From CAXBBB01 sp963841855 (GTDB taxonomy: Bacteria > Bacteroidota > Rhodothermia > Rhodothermales > BA12): a DNA stretch of 64,000 bases. The stretch lies in contig CAWJEJ010000001.1 in NCBI GenBank assembly GCA_963841855.1, positions 620,001 to 684,000 of the forward strand, given 5' to 3'. The notes under the pieces were generated by a model that searched no databases, had not been told where the DNA came from, and saw only the letters and a list, made by a program, of their open reading frames with translations. The position numbers and the translations under genes were made by a program. Below, one piece after another: positions 45,299 to 55,178 of this stretch; position 1 is the first letter of the stretch, and each line of letters begins with the position of its first letter.

Positions 45299-45343
45299 AC
45301 GGGTGCAGAAAGGGCAAAATCCACGCGCAGGAATCGTCCGTTC
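45299..45343. repeat. 45-nt dispersed direct repeat, copy A (upstream of atpD)
   Basis: Begins ACGGGTGCAGAAAGGGCAAA and ends AGGAATCGTCCGTTC. It differs at two of 45 positions from copy B at 45950-45994. It lies upstream of atpD; a 12-nt core (GCAGAAAGGGCA) recurs at 52396-52407 upstream of gyrB in the same orientation relative to the gene. It may be a promoter or regulatory element. Confidence 0.75.
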
Positions 45344-45380
45344 AGCGCGCGATCCGTACCGCCGAGCCTGAAACGAGACA

Positions 45381-45803
45381 CTACGCTCCTTCCTCGCACC
45401 GCCTCCTCAAGCCGACGTTCTCATCGGCCAGCGCTTTGCGGATGAGTGGGCGTAGGAGGGGCGAGAGCAGCGTGCCCAGGAATCCCGAAACGACGACACG
45501 CAGCGTGTTCGAGGTGCCGTTTCGGTCAGGCTCCAGTTCGTGCGTCGCTTCCATGACGATCCCCGCTCGCCGAGTCTCCCACGTGAACCGCTCACCCAGG
45601 ACAAAATCGGTCACGGTCCACTCGGATTCTGCCTGCCCCGGCTGCTTGACGAGTGCTTTACTGCCCACTCCGAACGGACCATCGTCCAGGCGCCGGACGG
45701 ACGAGATGGTCGGCGTCCATTCGGGCCAACGGTCGACGTCTTCGGTGACGACCCAGACCACGTTGGGAGGGGCGTCGATGTGGAGCGTGTTTTCGACGAT
45801 CAT
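45381..45803 (-). CDS. SRPBCC family protein
   Basis: A 140-residue START/polyketide-cyclase-like protein with a ligand cavity. Visible parts are VENTLHIDAPPNVVWVVTEDVDRWPEWTPTI, a typical opening, then FGVGSKALVKQPG, WTVTDFVLGERFTWETRRAG and the long C-terminal helix LLSPLLRPLIRKALADE. The ligand is unknown. It resembles the family of the broken gene at 1527-1957, though not closely. It lies between two copies of a 45-nt repeat. Confidence 0.85.
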   Translation of the reverse strand: MIVENTLHIDAPPNVVWVVTEDVDRWPEWTPTISSVRRLDDGPFGVGSKALVKQPGQAESEWTVTDFVLGERFTWETRRAGIVMEATHELEPDRNGTSNTLRVVVSGFLGTLLSPLLRPLIRKALADENVGLRRRCEEGA

Positions 45804-45949
45804 TGGAGAGCGGACACGTGGAGGGCGCGCGGTTGGCGGCTACTTCTGGTGCGCCGAATGCTGACGAAGGGTCCCATCGGCGCGAGCACAGCGGCTCGTT
45901 TACGTCGGGTCCGGCGTAGGACGGAAGAGTAGACATGCGAAACGGCGCG

Positions 45950-45994
45950 ACGGGTGCAGAACGGGCAAAATCCACGCGTAGGAATCGTCCGTTC
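45950..45994. repeat. 45-nt dispersed direct repeat, copy B
   Basis: Begins ACGGGTGCAGAACGGGCAAA and ends AGGAATCGTCCGTTC, 43 of 45 bases identical to copy A at 45299. It lies about 150 nt upstream of the SRPBCC gene in the same orientation as copy A has to atpD. Confidence 0.75.
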
Positions 45995-46041
45995 GACGCG
46001 TGACCTCTCCTAAGTCACCCACCGGTCGCCCAGCGACGCCG

Positions 46042-46287
46042 CTACTCGTGCGCCTCTCGCGCGGGTAACTCGTCACAGAGCGCGCACGCTTGCGCTCGGC
46101 TCTGCCGGTGCAGGTGCGCCCCTACGAAGACCGCCGTCGTCAGAACACTCCAGAGCGCGCTGTACGACGCGGCTTCAGCCACCGCATCTCCTTTGAGCAG
46201 GCGGACAACGAACAGCAGCAGAAGGGCGCCAGCGAACAGCGGCATGGCGCGGCGCGTCAGGAAGAAGCGGTTCATATCGGTGTGCAC
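46042..46287 (-). CDS. small two-helix membrane protein
   Basis: An 81-residue protein with helices at about residues 15-32 (MPLFAGALLLLFVVRLL) and 38-57 (SYSALWSVLTTAVFVGAHL), and a polar tail with a Cys pair (ACALCDEL). No family is recognised. ATG 46275 (MNRFFLTRRAM) is an alternative start. Base use agrees with a real gene, but there is no operon context. Confidence 0.5.
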   Translation of the reverse strand: MHTDMNRFFLTRRAMPLFAGALLLLFVVRLLKGDAVAEAASYSALWSVLTTAVFVGAHLHRQSRAQACALCDELPAREAHE

Positions 46288-46609
46288 GATCAGAAAACGG
46301 TGACTGTCGGAAGTACGAAGCGCACCGAGACGAGTTGCGTGTGGGTCTACCTCCTCATCGGAGCGGGCGGGCAGCGACTCCCTCTTCGATGATGCGTAGG
46401 GGCCCAGTCGTGCCGTCGGCGTCGAAGACTATCCGGTCGATGGACGTCGCGCGGGGGGGGGGCGCCCTCGGCTGGGGATAGGGTGCTCAAACTCAGGCGC
46501 CCGCTGCCTACAAGACGATCTTGGCGAGGCCGGGCCAGGACCGGTTTCTCTTTACTTGGCTCTTCCCCGAACGCGAGGTGCCTTGAGCGGGCCTGCTCCT
46601 GCGAATCCC
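46288..46609. other. intergenic region with possible gene remnant
   Basis: About 320 nt without a convincing gene. On the minus strand 46366-46460 reads as a possible protein ending (SIDRIVFDADGTTGPLRIIEEGV) to a TGA, interrupted upstream by a run of nine G. It could be a decayed gene, but no start or family is clear. The region may also hold the promoter of the small membrane protein at 46042-46287. Confidence 0.3.
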
Positions 46610-47554
46610 CTAGGCGCGTGTCCGGTTGGGCTGAGCGTGATGCAGCAATTCTTCGGCGTCGTCGAGTTCGAGTTGCAAGCGGGCGTCTTGCTGAACGATG
46701 TCGGGGGCGCGGCGGGGCAAGGCGTCCAGGTGCGCGTGGAGACGGGCGGCGAGCGGGTCGTCGGGCGAAGCGCCTTCAGGAGTCAAGGTATCGGCGCGGT
46801 GGGTGAGGCCGTCGACGGCGGCGGCGAGGTCGGCTTCGGCGTAGCGGGCCGCCAAGGCGCGGAGCGGGGCGATGGACTGCCCAACGGATGCAGCCAGTTC
46901 GCGAGCCTGATCCCGCTCGAACGCACACAGACGCTCGGCCAGGCGCGTTCCATACTCGGCGAGCTGCAACACGCCCTGCGCGCCGCCGCTCACGAATGCG
47001 GGCACGAGCGCTTGCTCGGCTCCGTTGCGCCACCGCACCACGTCGATCAACGCCTGTTCGTAGGCGATGGCGCTTTGCCGCTGGTCGACGAGTCTTTGGG
47101 CACGGGCAAACGCGTCTCTCGCCTGGTCCGAACCGGCGGAGGCGAGGGCGGCGCCGAGCGGTTGCAGCCGGGCGCGTCGGGCGGCTACGTCGGCGAGTTC
47201 GGCGCGCAGTTCGTCTTCGCGCGCGCGCAGCGTTCCGGGGCGAGACGTTCGTTGGGGCTTCTCGTCACCTTGCGTTTCGCGGATTGCTTTGAGGAGCACG
47301 CCTACACCGAACGCGAGAATTAGCGACGCCGTCCAACCGATGAACACCAGACTTCCCTCATATCCAAACAAGAGCGCCGGAAGCCCAACCAGGAATCCGA
47401 CTGCGAGTCCAGCTTGAAGTCGATTTTCCCGCAACTGCTCCATGATCGGCTCGCGCCACAACCGTCCGATGATGCCCGGCGGAGCGCCGCAGTTGGGACA
47501 GCGGGCGTCGTCGTGGAGGAAACCGCACGACTGGCAGCGGGCGCGGTCAGCCAT
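46610..47554 (-). CDS. zinc-ribbon membrane protein with helical domain
   Basis: A 314-residue protein with an N-terminal zinc ribbon (CQSCGFLHDDARCPNCG, four Cys), two helices (about residues 47-63 LAVGFLVGLPALLFGYEG and 67-88), and a long Ala/Arg/Glu-rich helical region (residues 100-300) likely to form coiled coil. Function unknown. Its first eight bases overlap the end of the glycosyltransferase gene upstream, so the two are probably one operon. Confidence 0.7.
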   Translation of the reverse strand: MADRARCQSCGFLHDDARCPNCGAPPGIIGRLWREPIMEQLRENRLQAGLAVGFLVGLPALLFGYEGSLVFIGWTASLILAFGVGVLLKAIRETQGDEKPQRTSRPGTLRAREDELRAELADVAARRARLQPLGAALASAGSDQARDAFARAQRLVDQRQSAIAYEQALIDVVRWRNGAEQALVPAFVSGGAQGVLQLAEYGTRLAERLCAFERDQARELAASVGQSIAPLRALAARYAEADLAAAVDGLTHRADTLTPEGASPDDPLAARLHAHLDALPRRAPDIVQQDARLQLELDDAEELLHHAQPNRTRA

Positions 47555-48722
47555 CGGTGCGCGTCAGGAACGGCAGCAGGTCGTCGGTCAAGGCGTCCCA
47601 CGAGAACTTCTCGGCCTGTGCCGACGCGCCTTCGCCCAGCTTTTCAGCTCCGATGCCGTAGAAACGGGCCAGTCCGCTAGCGAGCGATTGGGAATCTTCC
47701 GGCTCGACGAGGATACCTGCCACACCGTCCGGCACCACGTCGGCGAAGACCCCCAGGTTGGTCGTTACCATCGGTTTCCCAAAGAAGAAGGCCGTTTGCG
47801 CCACGCCCGACGGGGTTGCCCGGCGATAGGGCTGGACGAGGGCGTCACTGGCCGAGAAGTAGCGGTGCACGTCGGCATTGTCGACGTAGCCGGGAAAGAA
47901 GCGGACGATGGGCGCGTCGCCGTCGAGCAGTCCCAACCGCTGCGCCTGCGCCATCAGTTCGTCCTCGTTGTCGTAGAACTCGCCCGCGACGATCAACTGC
48001 GCGCCGGTTTCCTGGTGGACGCGCGGCATGGCGTCGAGCAGAATGTCCAGCCCTTTGTACGGGCGGATCAGCCCGAAGAACAGCAGCGTGGGCCGGTCGG
48101 GGATGTCCAGCTCCTCGCGCGCCTGCTGCGTCGGAATGGCAGGCTCGAAGATGTCGTAGACCGGGTGGAAGGTCTCGAGCACGTCGGCGTCGGGGCGCAG
48201 TCCGCGCAGGTCGTCGGCGACGTGGCTCGACAGCGTGAAGTACGCGTCGGCCTGGCTCGTGAGCGCGCGCATCAGCGGCTTGGTCAGCGGGAAGGCCTTG
48301 TGCGGGTAGACGTTGTGCAGAAACAACGACACGCGCGGAGCAGCAGCGCCGATCTGCTTGCACCGCCGACGCATCGCCCACAGCAGGCCGAGATAGGTGG
48401 GCACGAAGAACGGCAGCCAGTGACTGAGCACGACGCTATCGGCCCGCTGATCGGCGATCCACCGCCCGGTCTTGATCCACGTGCGCGGGTCGACCGAGTC
48501 GAGCATCCGCAAAGGAGCGTGCGGCAGACGGTCGGCCCAGCGCGGATCGTCCTCGAACTGGCTCTCGCCCGGAAACAGCCGCTCGGGGTATTGCCGCGAA
48601 AACGTGACGACGTGCGTATCGGCGCGCTCGGCCAGCGCCTGGCTCAGCCGGTTCTGAAAGTGGGCGATGCCGCCGCGATACGGGTACGCGGGGCCGACGA
48701 GAACGACAGAGGGACGAGGCAC
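47547..48722 (-). CDS. GT4-type glycosyltransferase
   Basis: A 391-residue GT-B enzyme. The start VVLVGPAYPYRGGIAHFQNRL, the middle PTLLFFGLIRPYKGLDILLDAMP and the donor-binding segment ALVQPYRRATPSGVAQTAFFFGKPMVTTNLG, with a later EDSQSLASGL, are typical for GT4. It would extend a surface polysaccharide or glycolipid. It follows a GT2 enzyme by 37 nt. Confidence 0.88.
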   Translation of the reverse strand: MPRPSVVLVGPAYPYRGGIAHFQNRLSQALAERADTHVVTFSRQYPERLFPGESQFEDDPRWADRLPHAPLRMLDSVDPRTWIKTGRWIADQRADSVVLSHWLPFFVPTYLGLLWAMRRRCKQIGAAAPRVSLFLHNVYPHKAFPLTKPLMRALTSQADAYFTLSSHVADDLRGLRPDADVLETFHPVYDIFEPAIPTQQAREELDIPDRPTLLFFGLIRPYKGLDILLDAMPRVHQETGAQLIVAGEFYDNEDELMAQAQRLGLLDGDAPIVRFFPGYVDNADVHRYFSASDALVQPYRRATPSGVAQTAFFFGKPMVTTNLGVFADVVPDGVAGILVEPEDSQSLASGLARFYGIGAEKLGEGASAQAEKFSWDALTDDLLPFLTRTDG

Positions 48723-48759
48723 GAGCAGCTGGGAAAGTGGCCGCTCAAGATACCGATCG

Positions 48760-49749
48760 CTAAACCGCTTCGGCTTCGCGGGGCTGCGTCTCCTCGCGCA
48801 CGTCGTAGCTCGCCGTGCGTTCGAGGCGCGGCTTGGCGAACATCTCGCCGATCAGCCCGGTCGTGAATAGCTGGACGCCGACGATGACGAGGGTGATGGC
48901 GAGCAGCAGCAGCGGGCGGTCGCCGATGGGGTGGCCGAGCACCAGTTTGTCGAACGAGATCCAGAGCGCGAGCACGAAGCCTCCGAGAAACGCCAGCGAC
49001 CCCAATCCGCCGAAGAAGTGCATCGGGCGGGCGGCGTAGCGCGTCAGGAACGTGACCGTCAGCAGGTCGAGGAAGCCCCGGACGAAGCGCTCGAATCCGA
49101 ATTTAGTGCGCCCAAACTTGCGCGCGTGGTGCTGCACCTCTTTCTCGGCGATGCGGTCGTAGCCCTCCCATTTGGCGAGCAGCGGGATGTAGCGGTGCAG
49201 CTCGCCGTAGACGCGGACGCTCTTGACGACTTCGCACTTGTAGGCTTTCAAACCGCAGTTGAAGTCGTGCAACTTGATGCCCGAGAAGTGGCGCGTGACA
49301 GCGTTGAAGAACCGGCTCGGCAGCGTCTTCCCCAGCGGATCGTGCCGCGTCCGCTTCCAGCCCGACACCAAGTCGTAGCCCTCCTTCCCCTTCTCGCCGT
49401 CCACCATTGCCACGAGCAGCGGGATCTCGTCCGGATCGTCTTGCAGATCAGAATCGAGCGTCACGACGACGCGGCCCCGCGCCCGCTCGAACCCAATAGC
49501 TAGCGCCGCACTCTTGCCGTAGTTACGCCGAAACCGGATGCCGGTGAACCGCTCGTCCGCTTGTGAAATCGCTTCTATCACCGCCCACGATCCGTCCCGG
49601 CTGCCGTCGTCGACCAGCCACGCCTCGAACGTCAGCCCGGACTCGTCGCACGCAGCGCGGATGCGGTCGGCGAGGATGGGCAGGCTCTCGACCTCCTCGA
49701 AGACCGGGACGACGAGCGATACGTCGGGGGCGAGTGCGTCGTGAGTCAT
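48760..49749 (-). CDS. GT2 glycosyltransferase, polyprenyl-phosphate type
   Basis: A 329-residue enzyme like GtrB/DPM1 that moves a sugar to polyprenyl phosphate. The GT-A domain has VSLVVPVFEEVESLPIL, AWLVDDGSRDGSW and the metal motif VVTLDSDLQDDPDEIP, followed by FNCGLKAYKCEVV. Two C-terminal helices (FGGLGSLAFLGGFVLALWISF and LLLLAITLVIVGVQLFTTGL) anchor it. The product would feed surface glycan or glycolipid synthesis along with the next gene. A 33-nt perfect palindrome lies 12 nt upstream of its start. Confidence 0.9.
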   Translation of the reverse strand: MTHDALAPDVSLVVPVFEEVESLPILADRIRAACDESGLTFEAWLVDDGSRDGSWAVIEAISQADERFTGIRFRRNYGKSAALAIGFERARGRVVVTLDSDLQDDPDEIPLLVAMVDGEKGKEGYDLVSGWKRTRHDPLGKTLPSRFFNAVTRHFSGIKLHDFNCGLKAYKCEVVKSVRVYGELHRYIPLLAKWEGYDRIAEKEVQHHARKFGRTKFGFERFVRGFLDLLTVTFLTRYAARPMHFFGGLGSLAFLGGFVLALWISFDKLVLGHPIGDRPLLLLAITLVIVGVQLFTTGLIGEMFAKPRLERTASYDVREETQPREAEAV

Positions 49750-49761
49750 GCGGTAAAGTAG

Positions 49762-49794
49762 AAACCTAACAGGTCTCCAGGACCTGTTAGGTTT
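49762..49794. repeat. 33-nt perfect palindrome, 14-5-14 type
   Basis: AAACCTAACAGGTC, loop TCCAG, then GACCTGTTAGGTTT. It lies between the Uma2 and GT2 genes. The same design (14-bp perfect stem beginning AAAC, five-base loop) with different sequence occurs at 56319-56351. Confidence 0.85.
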
Positions 49795-49814
49795 GGCGGT
49801 GTCGATAGACGAAG

Positions 49815-50285
49815 CTACAAGCCGGATGGCCCGTCGGGTAACAGAAGCGACGCTTCCATCTCACCCTGACCAGAAAAGAAGCGCAGCCGACCGTCCTCCT
49901 CGCAGATCCAGACTTCACGAGCACCGGAATCGAGGTAGAGATTCACCTTCTCCTCCATCTCCTTCCAACTATTCGACGGAGAGCGAATCTCGGCGCATAT
50001 TTCGGGTGCCTCCTGGAAGGGTGTAGCGTAGCCGTGCTCATTGAGGAAAGAGCGCGACGCCCACACTACGTCTGGCACCTTGACTCCCAATGGCGTCGAA
50101 ACGGAGCATTCGGTGAACACCTCGCCGCCCTCCAACTCGTCTTGCAAGACGTACCCGAGTCGAAACTGGCGACGAGCATGCAAATTAGAAGCTGGACTCA
50201 TGACGATCTGGCCGTATTCGTTGAGTTCGATCTTGTAAGGCAGATCTTGCAATGCCGGATCAGCGAGAACGTCATCCCAGGTCAT
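49815..50285 (-). CDS. Uma2 family (DUF820) PD-(D/E)XK-fold protein
   Basis: A 156-residue protein of the Uma2 restriction-endonuclease-like family. The opening LQDLPYKIELNEYGQIVMSPAS, VKVPDVVWASRSFLNEHG and APEICAEIRSPSN are the family's conserved parts, including the Asp and Glu that could bind metal; the final Lys is in EEKVNLYLDSGAREVWIC. No cellular function is established for the family. It lies 11 nt after gyrB and was perhaps acquired independently. Confidence 0.85.
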   Translation of the reverse strand: MTWDDVLADPALQDLPYKIELNEYGQIVMSPASNLHARRQFRLGYVLQDELEGGEVFTECSVSTPLGVKVPDVVWASRSFLNEHGYATPFQEAPEICAEIRSPSNSWKEMEEKVNLYLDSGAREVWICEEDGRLRFFSGQGEMEASLLLPDGPSGL

Positions 50286-50296
50286 GGCGAGCGAGT

Positions 50297-52309
50297 TTAT
50301 ACGTCGATGGTGGCGTAGCGGGCGTTGCGCTCGATGAACTGGCGGCGCGGCTCGACGGCGTCACCCATCAGGGTCGAGAACGTGCGGTCCGCCGTGGCGG
50401 CGTCGTCGATGGTGACGCGCTGGAGGATGCGGCGCTCGGGGTCCATCGTGGTCTCCCAGAGCTGATCCGGGTTCATCTCGCCCAGCCCCTTGTAGCGCTG
50501 AATACCGACCTTCTTACCGCTGCCTCCGCCCATTTCATCGACGAACTTCTGCATTTCGTCCTCGGTCCAGGCGTAGCGCTCGGTTTTGCCCTTCTTGACT
50601 TTGTAGAGCGGCGGCAAGCCGATGTAGACGTAGCCCTGCTCGACCAGAGGGCGCAGGTGGCGGTAGAGGAACGTGAGCAGGAGCGTGCGGATGTGCGCGC
50701 CGTCGACGTCGGCGTCGGTCATGATGACGACGTGGTGGTAGCGCAGCTTTTCCAAGCTGAACTCGCTCTCGGTCGTGGCAAGGCCCGTTCCCAGAGCGGT
50801 CACGATGTTGCGGATCTCTTCGTTGTCGAGCACCCTATCGAGCCGGGCCTTCTCGACGTTGAGGATCTTGCCACGCAGCGGAAGGATCGCCTGGAAGTGG
50901 CGGTCGCGCGCCTGCTTGGCCGATCCGCCAGCCGAGTCACCCTCTACCAGGTAGAGTTCGCTGATCGACGCATCTTTGCTGGCGCAGTCGGCGAGTTTGC
51001 CGGGGAGTCCGCCGCCCGAAAAGACGTTTTTGCGCTGGACGAGCTCGCGTGCCCTACGGGCGGCGGCCCTAGCCTGAGCGGCGAGCGTGACCTTGTCGAC
51101 GATGCGCTTGGCCTCACGTGGGTGATCTTCGAGCCACTCGCCCAACTTCTGCCCGACGAGGCTTTCGACGATGCCTTGCACGTCGCTGTTGCCCAGCTTG
51201 GTCTTGGTTTGCCCCTCGAACTGCGGCTCCTGAACCTTGACCGATAGCACGCCCGTCAGCCCTTCGCGGAAGTCGTCGCCGCTGAGCGTGACCTTGCTGT
51301 TCTTGAGCAGGTTGTTGTTGTCCGCGTAGCTCTTGAGCGTGCGCGTCAGGGCCCTACGGAAGCCCGACACGTGCGTGCCGCCTTCGTGCGTGTTGATGTT
51401 GTTGACGAACGAGTGGACGTTCTCGCTGTAGCCGTTGTTGTAGCGCAGCGCCAGCTCGACCGGCACTTCGCCCTCTTCGTCGGCGATGTAGATCACCTCT
51501 TCCAAGATCGGCGTGCGGCCCTCGTCCAGGTAGTCGACGAACTCGCTGATGCCGCCTTCGAAGTGGTAGACTTCGGTCAGCATGTTGCCGTCCTCATCAG
51601 TCTCGCGCTCGTCGCTGATCGTGATGGTGACGTTGCGGTTGAGGTAGGCTAGCTCGCGCAGCCGTCCCGACAGCGTCTCGAAGCGGTACTCGTTGGCCGT
51701 AAAAATCGTCATGTCCGGCCAGAAGTGGACGCGCGTACCGCTCTCTTCGCCGGGCTTCATGTCGCGCACGACCTCGACTCCGGTCTGCGGCACGCCAATC
51801 TGGTAGCGCTGCGTATAGACCTGCCCATCGCGCTGGATCTCGACGTCGAGCCGCTGCGAGAGCGCGTTGACGCAGCTTACGCCGACGCCGTGCAGCCCGC
51901 CCGACACCTTGTAGCTGTCCTTGTCGAACTTGCCACCGGCGTGCAAGACGGTCATCACAACCTCGACGGCCGGACGCTTTTCGGTCGGGTGCATCTCGAC
52001 CGGAATGCCGCGCCCGTTGTCTTGGACGCTGACCGAGTTGTCTTTGTGGATCACGACGCCGATCGTGTCGCAGTGCCCGGCCAGAGCTTCGTCGATCGAG
52101 TTGTCGACGACTTCGTAAACCAAGTGGTGCAGGCCGCGCGTGCCTACGTCACCGATGTACATCGCGGGGCGCTTGCGGACAGCTTCGAGTCCTTCGAGAA
52201 TCTGGATTGAGGAGGCGCCGTAGCTGTTGGGAGCGGCGGCGAGAGGGGCGGAAGTCGGTTCCAACACGTGAGGGTCTGGACGGAAGGCGAGCGGAGGAGA
52301 AGGCCGCAT
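50297..52309 (-). CDS. gyrB: DNA gyrase subunit B
   Basis: The ATPase subunit of gyrase, about 670 residues. The GHKL domain has GLEAVRKRPAMYIGDVG, VDNSIDEALAGHCD and the ATP lid GGLHGVGVSCVNALS; the transducer holds QTKTKLGNSDVQG; the Toprim domain has EGDSAGGSAKQARDR, LRGKILNVEKAR and MTDADVDGAHIRTLLLTFLYR; the tail ends RRQFIERNARYATIDV. ATG 52309 is chosen, but ATG 52363 or a downstream GTG are possible, as the usual start (near YGASSIQ) has no Met. Confidence 0.93.
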   Translation of the reverse strand: MRPSPPLAFRPDPHVLEPTSAPLAAAPNSYGASSIQILEGLEAVRKRPAMYIGDVGTRGLHHLVYEVVDNSIDEALAGHCDTIGVVIHKDNSVSVQDNGRGIPVEMHPTEKRPAVEVVMTVLHAGGKFDKDSYKVSGGLHGVGVSCVNALSQRLDVEIQRDGQVYTQRYQIGVPQTGVEVVRDMKPGEESGTRVHFWPDMTIFTANEYRFETLSGRLRELAYLNRNVTITISDERETDEDGNMLTEVYHFEGGISEFVDYLDEGRTPILEEVIYIADEEGEVPVELALRYNNGYSENVHSFVNNINTHEGGTHVSGFRRALTRTLKSYADNNNLLKNSKVTLSGDDFREGLTGVLSVKVQEPQFEGQTKTKLGNSDVQGIVESLVGQKLGEWLEDHPREAKRIVDKVTLAAQARAAARRARELVQRKNVFSGGGLPGKLADCASKDASISELYLVEGDSAGGSAKQARDRHFQAILPLRGKILNVEKARLDRVLDNEEIRNIVTALGTGLATTESEFSLEKLRYHHVVIMTDADVDGAHIRTLLLTFLYRHLRPLVEQGYVYIGLPPLYKVKKGKTERYAWTEDEMQKFVDEMGGGSGKKVGIQRYKGLGEMNPDQLWETTMDPERRILQRVTIDDAATADRTFSTLMGDAVEPRRQFIERNARYATIDV

Positions 52310-52531
52310 CGCCCGTAATAACAAAGGCTTCGTTTGGTACGTCGGCGGGCATCGGAGGTTCACCCTGCGTCAACGACGGAATAGGCTAAACTACGGCAGA
52401 AAGGGCATTTTTCGAGACGCCGCCCGCGAGCTTCGACACGGCAACTTGGCGCTACGCTGCGCGTGCCTGCACGCCCTAACTTTGCCCCAATCCCCTCGTA
52501 CGCACTCCTTCCCTCCTACCAACCGACCGTC

Positions 52532-52828
52532 ATGGATCCAGAGATCGTCGTTTTCCTCGTTCCCATCTTCGGCATTCTACTCGGCATGCTCGCCGTCTGG
52601 ACGAAGCATCAGCAAAAGATGGCGCAGATCCACCAGGGTGAGGGCGGCGGCGGCGAGCGCAACGCGCGGACGCTCGAACTGCTCACCGACACGCTCGAAC
52701 GCGAGCACGAACGCATCGCCCAGCTCCAGCAGCGCGTCGACCGACTAGAATCCGTCGTCGAGGCGCGACCGGCGCGGCGGCTCTCGCAGGTCGACGCAGA
52801 CAATCCGCCGCGGCTAGGCTCGGCGTAA
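52532..52828 (+). CDS. small membrane protein with coiled coil (PspB-like layout)
   Basis: A 98-residue protein with one N-terminal helix (IVVFLVPIFGILLGMLAVW) and a coiled coil at residues 50-77 (LLTDTLEREHERIAQLQQRVDRLESVV). The layout recalls PspB, but sequence similarity is not clear. The start at ATG 52532 directly precedes the helix. It stands 3 nt before a second small gene and may be co-transcribed with it. Confidence 0.65.
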   Translation: MDPEIVVFLVPIFGILLGMLAVWTKHQQKMAQIHQGEGGGGERNARTLELLTDTLEREHERIAQLQQRVDRLESVVEARPARRLSQVDADNPPRLGSA

Positions 52829-52831
52829 GCG

Positions 52832-53263
52832 TTGAGCGACTGGCTGACTACCGATGGGGCTCGGTGGGTTTCATCGTCGGCTTCGTTCCTCCTCGCAATC
52901 GGATCGTCAGGATGCGGCCAAAACCCAGCGCCTCCGCCAGACCCGGCGGTCCTGGAGCTGTTTGCGCAGCGCGTGGCCCGCACTGTCCGTCCCGGTTTTA
53001 CGCTTCGGCGCGAGCGCGACGGCGATCTCTGGCACCAGATGCGAGGGGTTGGAGCCTACGGGGCTGAGGTTTTCCCGGACAGCAGCGCCGTTCTCATCCG
53101 GATGCCGGGCGCGCCGAATCGCTACGGCTATGCCTACCGCATCGCAGCAGCGTCACCGGAATGGGAGCGGAAGACTCGGGCCCTCAATCTCCATCCGGTT
53201 GGTGAACCGTGGCACGGGTTCGTGTGCGGCTGGGCGCGAGCCGGAATGAGGCATCCATGCTGA
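52832..53263 (+). CDS. putative small lipoprotein
   Basis: A 143-residue protein starting at TTG 52832. A hydrophobic stretch FLLAIGSSGC at residues 19-28 may be a lipobox, though the start is long and polar. The rest (VLELFAQRVARTVRPGFTLRRERDGDLWHQM, VFPDSSAVLIRMPG) has a good protein-like pattern but no family. It follows the small membrane protein by 3 nt. Confidence 0.5.
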   Translation: MSDWLTTDGARWVSSSASFLLAIGSSGCGQNPAPPPDPAVLELFAQRVARTVRPGFTLRRERDGDLWHQMRGVGAYGAEVFPDSSAVLIRMPGAPNRYGYAYRIAAASPEWERKTRALNLHPVGEPWHGFVCGWARAGMRHPC

Positions 53264-53334
53264 GCGTGCGCGGCTTATGACGAAGTAGCAGCGCCTAACG
53301 GATCGGCTAGCGGACGCGCGTGTTATACCGGGCT

Positions 53335-54957
<1,623 letters not shown>

Positions 54958-54958
54958 A

Positions 54959-55171
54959 ATGGGAAAGACTCTGCTGACACTGTTCCTTCCTCCGATCCGC
55001 GTCTGGCTGCGTGCCGGGCTGGGCTGGCCGTTTTGGCTATGCTTACTGCTGACGTTTCTCTGGTGGATTCCGGGCGTGCTCTTCGCCTTCTGGTATGCTC
55101 GGCGTCCTGTCTCACCGCCCGAGCGCTCGTCTCGAAGCCAGCCTTCGAAAGCAGCCGCACCATCCGGCTGA
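54959..55171 (+). CDS. YqaE/Pmp3 family membrane protein
   Basis: A 70-residue two-helix proteolipid. The Pmp3 signature is visible: LLTLFLPPIRVWLRAGLGWPF followed by WLCLLLTFLWWIPGVLFAFWY. Relatives stabilise membrane potential under salt stress in yeast and plants; bacterial function is not well known. The ATG lies one base after the cca stop. The last 20 residues are polar and variable. Confidence 0.8.
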   Translation: MGKTLLTLFLPPIRVWLRAGLGWPFWLCLLLTFLWWIPGVLFAFWYARRPVSPPERSSRSQPSKAAAPSG

Positions 55172-55178
55172 CGGATGT

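Noticed and set aside
46366..46460. Possible end of a glycoside-hydrolase-like gene on the minus strand
   Set aside because: Only about 30 residues resemble a protein ending; a run of nine G breaks it and no start or catalytic region is found. Kept only as a note in the intergenic entry.
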